Assembly (NCBI GenBank): GCA_030145435.1 | Contig: JAQYVQ010000063.1 | Location: 1-13,476 of the forward strand | Length of the DNA: 13,476 nt | DNA from: Syntrophobacteria bacterium | GTDB lineage: Bacteria; Desulfobacterota; DSWW01 | Reading direction: 5' to 3' | Shown: in pieces, positions 1 to 8,051 of the stretch | How the letters are laid out: each line of letters starts with the position of its first letter | Position numbering within the stretch: the stretch's first letter is position 1 | Made by a program: the position numbers and the translations under genes | Notes under the pieces: generated by a model | Told to the model about the DNA's origin: nothing | Database searches by the model: none | Seen by the model: only the letters and a program-made list of their open reading frames with translations

Positions 1-542
1 CACTCTTCCTTGAACGTCTCTTCGTAAATCGCATATGCGCCGTCTTTCACACTTAGTCCGTTTTTCAATAAGTACCAGAAGAACTCGCTAAACCGATGTG
101 TGGGTTCGCCTTCGATCTTGCAGACCATTGCATCCTTGTAATCGGGTGCAGCCACGACATAGCCGTGGCTCGCCAGATTCTCGGTAAAGAACACGGACTG
201 GAATCCGCACGTGCTGAATCCATGCGAGAAAAGGATGAGCGGATAGGGGGCCTCCGTACGATCCCTCTCGGCTTCGAACACTGCAGATCCCTGGACCTTG
301 GTCGGATAAGAATAGGGGACCTCCCCGGTCTGGACCCGGGCGGGGTACCAGAACATAACGGGTATCGTTCGGTCCTGATACGCCACATGTTCTATCCGCA
401 CACCGACTCCGTAAGGCCCATCGGGTGCAATCACCTTGCCCACAGAGGTTCCTTTCAGCAGCCAGACAACTATTACAATCGCAAGGAAGATAGCTATTAC
501 AATTGTAAGGAAGAACAGCTGCTGCAAACCTTTCTTTCTCAA
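1..542 (-). CDS. Membrane-anchored alpha/beta hydrolase, partial (C-terminus outside window)
   Basis: This frame runs open from a TTG codon at 542-540 to the left edge, so the C-terminal part is missing. The TTG start is chosen because AAGGAG lies 6 nt upstream and no ATG gives a full N-terminus. Residues 2-8 are basic/polar (RKKGLQQ) and residues 9-29 are a hydrophobic segment, so the protein is probably anchored in the inner membrane or exported. Residues 61-67 read PVMFWYP, and 105-109 read FSHGF, the oxyanion-hole HG motif, followed by NLASHGYVVAAPDY (122-135). This order is typical of platelet-activating-factor acetylhydrolase/dienelactone-hydrolase-like enzymes. The nucleophile elbow (GxSxG) and the Asp/His of the triad would lie beyond the edge, so activity cannot be judged. 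The substrate is unknown. The gene sits 80 bp downstream of the transaldolase gene and may be co-transcribed with it. Confidence 0.85.
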   Translation of the reverse strand, partial: MRKKGLQQLFFLTIVIAIFLAIVIVVWLLKGTSVGKVIAPDGPYGVGVRIEHVAYQDRTIPVMFWYPARVQTGEVPYSYPTKVQGSAVFEAERDRTEAPYPLILFSHGFSTCGFQSVFFTENLASHGYVVAAPDYKDAMVCKIEGEPTHRFSEFFWYLLKNGLSVKDGAYAIYEETFKEE

Positions 543-622
543 CTAACTCTCCTTTCGAACAATTCTGCTTGCGCAATTCCTTGAAGCATCTTGGCGAATC
601 GGGATGATCAGGGATGCGAAAA

Positions 623-1282
623 TCAGGGTCCCTCTTCACTCTTTTGGACCTTCTCCCAGTCTGCCAGGAATTTCTTGATGCCGATGTCGGTGAGGGGATG
701 TTCAACCAGTTGCATAAGCACCTTGTACGGCACGGTGGAGATGTGGGCGCCCACGATGGCCGTTTCGACGAAATGAAGTGGGGTTCGGATGGAGGCGACG
801 ATGACCTCCGTATCATATCCATAGTTCTCGAGGATCCTCACAGTCTGTCCTACCAGATCCATCCCCGGGAGACTGATGTCTTCCAGTCTCCCGACAAATA
901 GGGACACGTAGGTAGCGCCGGCTTTTGCGGCCAGAAAGGCCTGTGAAGGGGAGAACACGAGTGTCACGTTCGTCTTTATACCCTTCTGGCTGCAGGCCTT
1001 CACGGCCTTTAGGGCTTCACCGGTCATGGGAAATTTGACGACTATATTCTGGTGGATCTTGCTCAGACTCTCTGCCTCAGCGATCATCCCCTTCGCCTCG
1101 AGGCTCACGGCCTCCGCACTGACCGGCCCGTCCACAATGGAACAGATCTCGTTGATGACCGATCGCAAGTCCCTTCCCTCTTGGGCGATGAGGCTCGGGT
1201 TCGTGGTCACCCCGTCTATAATCCCAAGGGCATTGGCCTCTCGGATGTGGTCCACGTTTGCAGTGTCTAAGAATATCTTCAT
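623..1282 (-). CDS. tal: Transaldolase, small TalC/Fsa-type
   Basis: A 219-residue cytoplasmic protein of the small class I aldolase family (transaldolase subfamily 3B / fructose-6-phosphate aldolase), full length for the family. Visible motifs are LDTAN (5-9, with catalytic Asp6), GVTTNPSL (24-31), the Schiff-base lysine in VVKFPMT (Lys83), TNVTLVFS (104-111), GATYVSLFVGRLED (122-135) and VASIRTP. Position 57 is Glu (SAE) and position 129 is Phe (SLF). In true fructose-6-phosphate aldolases these are Gln and Tyr, so the residues favour transaldolase: transfer of dihydroxyacetone between sugar phosphates in the non-oxidative pentose phosphate pathway. The ATG at 1282 matches the usual family N-terminus (MKIFLDTAN), though no strong ribosome binding site precedes it. 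It lies downstream of the terminator at 1362-1414, so it probably has its own promoter in 1283-1361, which I could not identify. Confidence 0.93.
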   Translation of the reverse strand: MKIFLDTANVDHIREANALGIIDGVTTNPSLIAQEGRDLRSVINEICSIVDGPVSAEAVSLEAKGMIAEAESLSKIHQNIVVKFPMTGEALKAVKACSQKGIKTNVTLVFSPSQAFLAAKAGATYVSLFVGRLEDISLPGMDLVGQTVRILENYGYDTEVIVASIRTPLHFVETAIVGAHISTVPYKVLMQLVEHPLTDIGIKKFLADWEKVQKSEEGP

Positions 1283-1361
1283 CTGAGTGCGGCCACTTTC
1301 GCTTACCGGAGAGTTCGGGTAGTCCTCGATCTCATTGTGTTTCTCTCATAGAATGAAAGAA

Positions 1362-1414
1362 GCATCCTGGCTGAGCGTTGCACCAGGGGGGCGGTGCAGG
1401 CTCAGCCAGGATGC
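1362..1414 (-). terminator. Strong intrinsic terminator after the DUF1329/DUF1302 block
   Basis: A perfect 15-bp inverted repeat, GCATCCTGGCTGAGC (1362-1376) and its complement (1400-1414), encloses a second 5-bp stem GCACC/GGTGC. Read on the minus strand the hairpin is followed at once by a T-rich tail (TTCTTTCATTC, 1361-1351). The plus-strand side has no T tail, so it serves the minus-strand transcript ending with the DUF1329 gene whose stop is at 1504, 90 bp away. Confidence 0.75.
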
Positions 1415-1503
1415 ACGGGTCGTAACGATGCTCTCTCGTCAACGTTCCCGCTTGTTCTCTGCCAACGTGCTCAGCCGTCCATTCTAATTCCGTTCTTTCA
1501 GAT

Positions 1504-2802
1504 CTATTTGCAATACTTCTGGAAACCGGCCAGGGTGAAGTCCACTTCATCCAGATTTGCGCCAAACACCATCTTGTTGCTGGCAGAGCCTGACTCGGTA
1601 GCCGTGGCATGGTCGGTTCGTTCGTCGATCATCACGATAGACACACCAACGAGTTTGAATCGTGCTTTATTGTCCGCGCTCTCGCAAACCCAATCAGGCA
1701 AGAGAAGCGTCTTCCAGTATTTACCCGCCCGGTCATTAATCATCTTATAACTGCAATTGAACGTTTCCGTATCGATCCACATATGCTGAGTGCCATAGTT
1801 GTAATAGCCATCCTTTGCTTTCGCCTCAATCACATAGACTTCCCGCTTTACCCAGACCACATTGGTGGGTGCCCAGGGAGCGCCTTGCCATCCCTCCTTT
1901 TGATACCCGTAGACCACGTTATTGCTCCTTGTCTCCCATTCTCCGGCCTGGTTCTGCACAATACGTGCAGGATCGGGCTCTACCCAAGGCACGATAGCTG
2001 CCTGCCTTCCTAATAGCTTCCAAGTAAAGGCGGGTATCTTGCCGTCATAGCCATTGGTATCGTCCACGGCAAAGTCCGTCCCGAGAAATGAATCCGAACG
2101 GTTGGCTGGATTCATGCGGCGCGCCCTCCTGACCGCAGGTAAATAGCCGAAGTTGAGATCCTGTTTCGTGGGATCCAGGAAGCGCCAGAGAAGCACAGAG
2201 GTTCCAGATATATCAAAGGGGCTCCTCATTACCAGTAGCATATACTTTTCAATCCGTTTCTTATTTGTTAAGTCAACGACTCCAGGGTGCCCATCCATGA
2301 CGATCTGCCGTGCCTCATATCCTACCTTTCGTTCGTACCCGGATCGGCCCAACCAGAAGCCTTCAGCATCTATATACCCACTACCAATCATGTACTGTGC
2401 GTACTTGTTATTGTGTATTATCTTTTCGGCGACCTTAGGGTCGTCTACGTCAAGCTCAGGAAAAGGAGTGCCCAGGATGTATTGTGGAGGCTTGCCCGTT
2501 CCCACATCAACAATTGCCCCATCCCCATCAAGCGCAAGCTTACCTCCATTCGTTTTACGAGCCTCTTGAACAAATTTGGGCATTTTATCCATAACAGTGA
2601 AATTCAGATTATCAATATCAAGTGTAAAATCACCTTCCTTCACCCAGTTCAACACGGACTCAGGCAACAATCCCTGGGCCTTCTCCCAGTTCGTCTGATC
2701 GATGACATCGCCCGGAGAAACGTCGGCTGAGGCCATTGCGGAAAAGCAGACGACAAACCAGAGGCCGATAACCGATGTAATCCCACAGTTTCCGCGTATC
2801 AT
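1504..2802 (-). CDS. DUF1329 family periplasmic protein, copy B
   Basis: A 432-residue protein with a signal peptide (hydrophobic 10-24, likely cut after SASA-type Ala26), so probably periplasmic. It is recognised by alignment to the paralog at 6662-7969. Shared blocks are VIDQTNWEKAQGLLPE near the mature N-terminus, PFDISGTS, the central RRARRMNPANRSDSFLGTDF, a YGYQ...WQGAPWAPTNVVWVKR block, and the C-terminus DFTLAGFQKYCK. These are features of DUF1329, a family usually found beside DUF1302 and often RND/MMPL exporters; its biochemical role is not established. ATG at 2802 has AAGGAGG 7 nt upstream. The gene follows DUF1302 copy B after only 49 bp and ends before a strong terminator, so it is the last gene of its transcript. 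It looks more AT-rich than its paralog (27 of 60 bases G+C in 2401-2460). Confidence 0.9.
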   Translation of the reverse strand: MIRGNCGITSVIGLWFVVCFSAMASADVSPGDVIDQTNWEKAQGLLPESVLNWVKEGDFTLDIDNLNFTVMDKMPKFVQEARKTNGGKLALDGDGAIVDVGTGKPPQYILGTPFPELDVDDPKVAEKIIHNNKYAQYMIGSGYIDAEGFWLGRSGYERKVGYEARQIVMDGHPGVVDLTNKKRIEKYMLLVMRSPFDISGTSVLLWRFLDPTKQDLNFGYLPAVRRARRMNPANRSDSFLGTDFAVDDTNGYDGKIPAFTWKLLGRQAAIVPWVEPDPARIVQNQAGEWETRSNNVVYGYQKEGWQGAPWAPTNVVWVKREVYVIEAKAKDGYYNYGTQHMWIDTETFNCSYKMINDRAGKYWKTLLLPDWVCESADNKARFKLVGVSIVMIDERTDHATATESGSASNKMVFGANLDEVDFTLAGFQKYCK

Positions 2803-2851
2803 CCTTCTTCCTCCTTCGTCTCTTGTGAGGGAACATGTCGCCTATCTGGGT

Positions 2852-4480
2852 TCAATTCAATAGATACGTAAAGATGAAAGTGATCTGATCGCGATCACGG
2901 AAGATACCGAAGGCGGTATAATTCCCCGCAATGGCACTGTACTGGAGCGTGAACCGGAAGGGTTCCCGAATGAAGTTCACAACGGGATTAATGAGCCAGG
3001 CCCCGCGCACGTCATAGGCCACAGCGACTGTCGGAACGATCGTGCCGTTCCTGTACATCGTGCTCATCACCGCAGTGAAGATGTGCTCGGTCTCCTTCAC
3101 CTTAGGAAACACGAGCAAGTCCGGATAGATCGGTGCGGGTTGCACCATCCTTTCATCATAGTCGGGAACCCACTGGCCGAAATACTGAACGGAGAGGAAA
3201 AAGGTGCCCCCCTTATTCAACGGCCGAATCCACATTTGTTTGTCCAGGCCAAGCGAGAACCTGAGGATGTTCTTCGTTGGGATCCAGCCGCTCTGAGGAT
3301 TTATAGGTAACCCGTCCAAGCCCAAATCGCGGATGTCGATCCCATAAATCTCGGCGGCCAAATCCAGCAATACGGGCGGTAAGGGTAGGGTCGGACCATA
3401 TAACGTCGCCAAGTTTTCTTCTGGAATGGTGACCGCTTCGTCCCAGAACAAGGCCACCTCACTGCGAACAATTACATTTAGGAGAGACTCATAGAAGCTC
3501 ACGCTGGCACCCGTGACCTGCACGTCCGGATAGGAGGCCTCCAGGACCAGGTCGTTGAGATCGATCAAGAGCGGGACATCGCGGAGCACGACGGAGCGCA
3601 GGGCGGGGGCGTCCGGAAAGCTCTTGTAGTGAGCTACCGAAAAGTTCAGATTTGTGCCCACCATCCCTTGGAGCCGTACTCCCCATCGGCTGTTCGAGAG
3701 AGTTTTGTCCGGGGTATTAACACGGATGAAGCGTACGAACGCGTCGGGCAGGGGAGCTGCGTAAGGGGTCCCAGGTGGCGCCATAGGGGCTACGCGTGCG
3801 TCCCAGGAACCCGGCACCCAGAAGCCCTCAAGGGTCAGTGAATAGATTGGACCAATATCCCCAAGATGATAGGAGCCTCTCAGCATCCACAAGGGAATTC
3901 TTCGGTCATCCAGATCTTCGAACGGGCCCCCAAAGGTATTGTCAAGAGGATTGATACCATCCAGAAGGCGGAAGATATCCGTCTCCCCCCAGGCCAGGTT
4001 TTGGCGGCCCAGGCGAAGAAACCACGGGCCCCGGGAGAAATCAAAATAGAACTCCCATAGATCGTACTGGTGGCTGAACTTGGTGATGTCTTCCTTGTCG
4101 TTGTCCTTCACATCCTGAAAGATCTGGGGCCCAACATCGTAGACAGCATCGTATATGAATCGGCCCACCAAATGGTATTTCGACTTGATCTTGAGTGCCT
4201 TGAGGGGATACAAGATGTCCAGCGACTGGGTCAGTCCCTTCAGGTCATGATCGATCTCGATCAGAGCCAGGTTGCGCCACTGGACCAGATCGCCGACCTG
4301 TGCATCGGGAAAGGTCCAGCCGTCGGCATCGTTCAGCCGAATCGAGAGCCGGGTCTGCAGCCTCGCACCAAAGGAGAAAGTCTTCTGGTCATCGATGTAG
4401 AAGGCCTCGGTGCTCGTTACAGCACAAAACAACCAATTCACGACGCAAAGAGCCACGAGCACGCGTCTTGCCCATTTCAT
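2852..4480 (-). CDS. DUF1302 family outer-membrane beta-barrel protein, copy B
   Basis: A 542-residue protein with a Sec signal peptide (residues 1-26, ending STEA before FYID), predicted to form an outer-membrane beta-barrel. Family hallmarks are VGDLVQWRNLALIEIDHDL (about 62-80), GRQNLAWGETDIF (about 157-169) running into RLLDGINPLDNTFGGPFED, then DRRIPLWMLRGSYHLG, EGFWVPGSWDARVAP and NSRWGVRLQG. The end, FGIFRDRDQITFIFTYLLN, has the alternating aromatic/hydrophobic pattern of a last beta-strand, though it ends in Asn rather than the usual Phe. DUF1302 proteins are commonly paired with DUF1329 and proposed to pass hydrophobic compounds across the outer membrane; this is not proven. ATG at 4480 has AAGGGGGGAG just upstream, nearly the same leader as copy A. 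Its own promoter, if any, would lie in the 363-bp gap to copy A. Confidence 0.92.
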   Translation of the reverse strand: MKWARRVLVALCVVNWLFCAVTSTEAFYIDDQKTFSFGARLQTRLSIRLNDADGWTFPDAQVGDLVQWRNLALIEIDHDLKGLTQSLDILYPLKALKIKSKYHLVGRFIYDAVYDVGPQIFQDVKDNDKEDITKFSHQYDLWEFYFDFSRGPWFLRLGRQNLAWGETDIFRLLDGINPLDNTFGGPFEDLDDRRIPLWMLRGSYHLGDIGPIYSLTLEGFWVPGSWDARVAPMAPPGTPYAAPLPDAFVRFIRVNTPDKTLSNSRWGVRLQGMVGTNLNFSVAHYKSFPDAPALRSVVLRDVPLLIDLNDLVLEASYPDVQVTGASVSFYESLLNVIVRSEVALFWDEAVTIPEENLATLYGPTLPLPPVLLDLAAEIYGIDIRDLGLDGLPINPQSGWIPTKNILRFSLGLDKQMWIRPLNKGGTFFLSVQYFGQWVPDYDERMVQPAPIYPDLLVFPKVKETEHIFTAVMSTMYRNGTIVPTVAVAYDVRGAWLINPVVNFIREPFRFTLQYSAIAGNYTAFGIFRDRDQITFIFTYLLN

Positions 4481-4660
4481 CTTCTCCCCCCTTCTCTGTT
4501 AAGACGGACGGGCTGTAGCAAGGGAAATAGACATTTCTCTTCAATTACGGGCTGAGTATCGGACGGATCCCGTCAGGAGTGCACGAAGACAGAGAAGGTG
4601 GGGCAGCTCGGCAATGAGCACACTGCAAATATGCGATTCTGAAACAAGGCCGACGGTCGC

Positions 4661-4738
4661 CGCCCCCCCCTGTATGAGGCCTCCGTCGATTACAATCGAG
4701 ACGCCGTTGATATAGGTCGCCTTTTGGTTGCCCGGTTC
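4661..4738 (-). pseudogene. Relic of an SDR C-terminus in the gap between the DUF1302 genes
   Basis: The gap 4481-4843 has no intact gene. On the minus strand one frame (open from about 4822 to a TGA at 4543-4541) contains KATYINGVSIVIDGGLIQ at about 4723-4670. This closely resembles the C-terminal strand of classical short-chain dehydrogenases (YINGV/YITGQ followed by VVDGG). No Rossmann TGxxxGxG, NNAG or YxxxK motif lies upstream, and the sequence before the block (GFPKRVREDEPGNQ) is not clearly SDR-like. I read it as the last remnant of a decayed gene. The rest of the gap holds the DUF1302 copy B ribosome binding site, an 8-bp inverted repeat at 4803-4832 (AGAGGATG/CATCCTCT) just after the stop of copy A, and nothing else I recognise. 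Confidence 0.4.
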
Positions 4739-4843
4739 GTCTTCTCGTACCCTTTTCGGGAAACCAGGGACTCGTAAGACCCTTCCCTCCCAGCCTAGAC
4801 GAAGAGGATGGCAGACTCACTCGACATCCTCTCTGGGCTTAGA

Positions 4844-6535
4844 CTAGTTCAGCATGTACGCGAAGGTGAATGCGATCTGGTCCCGGTCCCTGAATGCGCC
4901 AAAGCTGACATAGTTGCCCACAATACCGGCGTACTGAATGCCGAACCGGAAGGGCTCCCGGATGTAATTAATCGAAGGGATGAGCAGCCAGACCCCGCGC
5001 AGATCATAGGCCGCGGCCATCTGCGGCGTGAGTGAGCCCTTCAGGTAGTTCGTGGTGATCAATCCCGTAAAAATGTGCTCGGTCTCGTTTATGTGCGGAA
5101 AGTGCGTGTAGTCCGGGACCGGTTCGCCGGTTATGCTGTTGACTGTGTTCGGCACGAAATAATCCGGGATCGCGATGGGCGCGATGGTATCGCTCTGATG
5201 GTTCTGGATCCACTGGCCAAAATACTGGAAAGACGTGAAGAACATGCTCGTCTTGTTCAGCTTCCGCATCCAGATCTGCTTGTCGAAGCCGATCATCCAG
5301 CGAAGCACGTCCCTCTTGGCGATGTTCCCGGTCTCCGGGTTCAGGGGGATCCCGTAAATGCCGAAGGAGCGCACATCCTGCCCAGCAAATACGGCGAGCG
5401 CGTCCAGCGCCGTAGGGGATAAGGGTATGTAGTCAGTAGAAAGTACCCGGCCATTCTGCGACAGTTCGAACAACGGCTCATCCCAGAACTGGGCGATTTC
5501 ACCTCGAAACACGATGTTGGTCATAGACTCCCAGAAATTTACACTCCCCCCGGTCACCTGCAGGGAGGGAAAGTCGCCGTTGATTCTGAGCAAGCTGAAA
5601 TCCAGCAGTGGGCCTTCTACCGGCTCGGTGAGCGCGAAATAGGTCGTTGGGCCATCCAAGAACGTCTGGTAGTGGGCTATCGAACAGCTTATGTCCGGCC
5701 CCATGATCCACTGGAGGCGGCCCCCCCAGCGGCTGTTGCTCATCTTCTTTTCCGGTGTATTGATGAAAAGCCGGTCATAGACCTCTACTTCCGGGTCGGG
5801 CGCCATATACGGGGTGCCGAAGGGCGCCCAAGGGGCCACCTTGGCGTCCAAGCTGCCCGGCACCCAGAAGCCCTCGATGGTCAATGAGGAGAAGGGGCCC
5901 AGGGTGCCCAGATTGTAGCTTCCCCGCAACATCCACAGGGGAATGCGCCGGTCATCCAGATCCTCGAAGGGGCCTCCAAAAGTGTTGTCCAGGGGGTTGA
6001 TCCCGTCGAGGAGCCGAAAGATATCCGTCTCCCCCCATGCCAGGATCTGGCGACCAATACGGAGAAACCAGGGCCCGCGATAGAGATCGATGTAGGCCTC
6101 CCACAGGTCATAAGCCTGCTTGAAGTTGTCGATGTTCTCCTTGTCATTGTCTCGGACTGCCTTGAACCCGTCTGAACCCACATCGTAGAGGGCTTCGTAC
6201 ATGAACCTGCCCACGATGTGATACTTGCTCCGGATTTTGAGCTTCTTCAGGGGCCACAGAATGTCCAATTCATCGGTCAGGTTCTTCAGGTCATGATCGA
6301 TCTCGAGTATCGCCAGGTTGCGCCACTGGACAAGATCCCCTACTTTCGTATCCTGCGGATAGGTAAACCCGTTCTTTTCCGCATCCTGCAGCCGAAAGGA
6401 CACCCGCGTCTGCAGCTTGGCATTGAACGACAGCGTGTGCTCTCCATCGATATAGAATGCGTCTGCCGAGACGACCATCCCGACCAGTAAGACTGCCGCA
6501 TAGATGCCAGTCAACGCCTGTTTCCATACGTTCAT
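4844..6535 (-). CDS. DUF1302 family outer-membrane beta-barrel protein, copy A
   Basis: A 563-residue paralog of the gene at 2852-4480, with a signal peptide ending near SADA (residues 23-26) before FYIDGEHT. It carries the same ordered blocks: VGDLVQWRNLAILEIDHDL, GRYMYEALYDVG-type strand repeats, GRQILAWGETDIFRLLDG followed by INPLDNTFGGPFEDLDDRR, EGFWVPGSLDAKVAP, NSRWGGRLQ and a C-terminal barrel strand ending FRDRDQIAFTFAYMLN. Compared with copy B it is about 20 residues longer, with extra sequence in a late extracellular-loop-like region (SDTIAPIAIPDYFVPNTVN). It is predicted to sit in the outer membrane; the transported or bound molecule is unknown. ATG at 6535 is preceded by AAGGGGGGACGAG. 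The gene follows DUF1329 copy A by 126 bp, consistent with one operon. Confidence 0.92.
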   Translation of the reverse strand: MNVWKQALTGIYAAVLLVGMVVSADAFYIDGEHTLSFNAKLQTRVSFRLQDAEKNGFTYPQDTKVGDLVQWRNLAILEIDHDLKNLTDELDILWPLKKLKIRSKYHIVGRFMYEALYDVGSDGFKAVRDNDKENIDNFKQAYDLWEAYIDLYRGPWFLRIGRQILAWGETDIFRLLDGINPLDNTFGGPFEDLDDRRIPLWMLRGSYNLGTLGPFSSLTIEGFWVPGSLDAKVAPWAPFGTPYMAPDPEVEVYDRLFINTPEKKMSNSRWGGRLQWIMGPDISCSIAHYQTFLDGPTTYFALTEPVEGPLLDFSLLRINGDFPSLQVTGGSVNFWESMTNIVFRGEIAQFWDEPLFELSQNGRVLSTDYIPLSPTALDALAVFAGQDVRSFGIYGIPLNPETGNIAKRDVLRWMIGFDKQIWMRKLNKTSMFFTSFQYFGQWIQNHQSDTIAPIAIPDYFVPNTVNSITGEPVPDYTHFPHINETEHIFTGLITTNYLKGSLTPQMAAAYDLRGVWLLIPSINYIREPFRFGIQYAGIVGNYVSFGAFRDRDQIAFTFAYMLN

Positions 6536-6661
6536 CTCGTCCCCCCTTCTTCTTGTGTCTGTTCGGAAATCCGTCGGCCCTTGTCGTCCGGCCTGTTCGA
6601 AGCGACCCTCGATTGCATGGCACGGTTTCCAGGATCGCGCGGATCAGGTCCTGGCACTTTC

Positions 6662-7969
6662 TTACTTGCAGAACCTCTGAAAGCCGGCCAGAGTGAAGTC
6701 GTTCCTGTCGAAGTCGTCGAAATAGGTCACATGGTAATCACCGCCGCCGAGTCGGAGGAGGCTGGCGTGGTTCGTCCGGTCATCTATCCCCATCAGCGTG
6801 TGGCCCACGATGGCCTTTTGACCCTCCTCAGACCCCTGATGGCCGGCATAGGTTTCCCACCCCATTTTCCAGTAATTGCCTGCGCGGTCATGAATGATCT
6901 TCCAGCCGACCATGAGGGGCATCTTGGCATCGAGCCAGATTTCCTGCATTCCGTAGTTGTAGTACGGATCCTTGGGGGTCGCCTGTATCACATACATCAG
7001 GCGCTTCGTCCAGACGAGATTGGTGGGCATCCACGGTGCGCCCTGCCAGGTTTTGTCTTGATACCCGTAGGCGGGTTCCTTCGTACCCTTGATGGTCCTC
7101 CATACCCCGTTCTTTGTAATCTCCAGAGGCTGGGGGTCCGGGCTGAGGAAGGCAACCAGGGCCTCCCGCTCGCCGACAAACTTCCAGTCCATGCTCATCG
7201 TCTTGCCGTCAAAGAGCCAGGCGTCATCTATGCATATGTCCGAACCGACGAACGAGTCGGAGCGGTTCGACGGGCTCATGCGCCGCACCCTGCGGATGGC
7301 CGGGACATAACTGTTCGTGCTGTCCTGCCGGTCGTCGAGATAGCGCCAGCTCATAATGTTCGTGCCCTTGATGTCGAAAGGAGCCAGTACCAGAATAAGT
7401 TGCATCCGCTCCACTTTTTCCGAATTATCCTCCTCCCGCGCCCCCGGCGCCCCGTCGAGGGGGTAATTCTTGTAGTCGCAGATCACCTCTCGCTCCAACC
7501 CGCTTTTTCGGCCTACCCACCGGACAGAGAAGGGGTAGTTGTTGTTTCCGAGCGCGTAAGAGTAATAGGTCTTGTTGTACATCAGCTTACTGGCGGCATT
7601 CGGGTCGTTCGGGTCAATCTCCGGGAAGGGGATTCCCTCGATGAACTTGGGAAGCTTGCCTGTGGCCTTCTCGATCATCAGACCGTTTGCGTCGACATCG
7701 TACTTACCCTTGTTGGCCTCCAGAGACTTCTTGACCTCCGGCGTTACGTAGTCGCCGGGCTCATAGGTCAGGTCCACCACCTCCATCGAAAAATCGCCGC
7801 GCTTCAGCCACTCCAGTATGGGGTCGGGCATCAACCCCTGCGCCTTCTCCCAGTTTGATTTGTCGATTACGTCCCCGGCCGTGACGTCGGCCAGGGCCGC
7901 GGGTGTGGCAGCGAAAAAAAGCCACAGAATGATTAGGAATACGGCCGGACTTCTTGGTAAGCTCATCAT
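6662..7969 (-). CDS. DUF1329 family periplasmic protein, copy A
   Basis: A 435-residue exported protein (hydrophobic 8-22, cleavage predicted after AALA, residue 27), first gene of the DUF1329-DUF1302-DUF1302-DUF1329 block. Shared with copy B are VIDKSNWEKAQGLMPDPILEW, PFDIKGTNIMSWRYLDD, RRVRRMSPSNRSDSFVGSD, AYGYQDKTWQGAPWMPTNLVW, IHDRAGNYWKM and the C-terminus DFTLAGFQRFCK. Two ATGs are adjacent (7969 and 7966); the ribosome binding site AAAGGAGG suits either. The gene is G+C rich (39 of 60 bases in 7441-7500), unlike copy B. A TetR-type operator lies 58 bp upstream of the start (8028-8044), so this is probably the promoter-proximal gene of the regulated unit. Function is unknown beyond the usual pairing with DUF1302. 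The 425-codon frame on the opposite strand is a shadow of this gene. Confidence 0.92.
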   Translation of the reverse strand: MMSLPRSPAVFLIILWLFFAATPAALADVTAGDVIDKSNWEKAQGLMPDPILEWLKRGDFSMEVVDLTYEPGDYVTPEVKKSLEANKGKYDVDANGLMIEKATGKLPKFIEGIPFPEIDPNDPNAASKLMYNKTYYSYALGNNNYPFSVRWVGRKSGLEREVICDYKNYPLDGAPGAREEDNSEKVERMQLILVLAPFDIKGTNIMSWRYLDDRQDSTNSYVPAIRRVRRMSPSNRSDSFVGSDICIDDAWLFDGKTMSMDWKFVGEREALVAFLSPDPQPLEITKNGVWRTIKGTKEPAYGYQDKTWQGAPWMPTNLVWTKRLMYVIQATPKDPYYNYGMQEIWLDAKMPLMVGWKIIHDRAGNYWKMGWETYAGHQGSEEGQKAIVGHTLMGIDDRTNHASLLRLGGGDYHVTYFDDFDRNDFTLAGFQRFCK

Positions 7970-8027
7970 TATTCCTCCTTTGTTCGTTCGTGGTTTGAAA
8001 CGATGGCAATATACCTACCCGAACATA

Positions 8028-8044
8028 AGTAAACCATACTTACA
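8028..8044 (-). promoter_or_regulatory. Predicted TetR operator upstream of the DUF1329/DUF1302 block
   Basis: On the minus strand this reads TGTAAGTATGGTTTACT. It matches the operators at 8798-8814 and 12041-12057 at TGTAAGTA-N4-TTAC. It also lies inside a perfect inverted repeat TAAGTA-N5-TACTTA (8026-8042). It sits 58 bp before the start of DUF1329 copy A. A clear -35/-10 pair is not obvious here. Confidence 0.6.
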
Positions 8045-8051
8045 CAGGGGC

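Noticed and set aside
497..508. Palindrome TTACAATTGTAA as a fourth operator
   Set aside because: It has the half-sites in the reverse order from TGTAA-N7-TTACA and lies inside the membrane-segment codons of the hydrolase gene.
4803..4832. 8-bp inverted repeat after DUF1302 copy A as a terminator
   Set aside because: The loop is 14 nt and no T-run follows on the minus strand. It may be a minor mRNA structure but not a supported terminator.
6629..6654. CCAGGA/TCCTGG repeat after DUF1329 copy A
   Set aside because: Only 6 bp, no T tail, and it sits between two genes likely to be in one operon.
6581..7858. 425-codon plus-strand open frame
   Set aside because: It lies opposite DUF1329 copy A, whose minus-strand product has a signal peptide, good ribosome binding site and a clear paralog. 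The plus-strand product is rich in Pro, Arg, His and Val without any domain.
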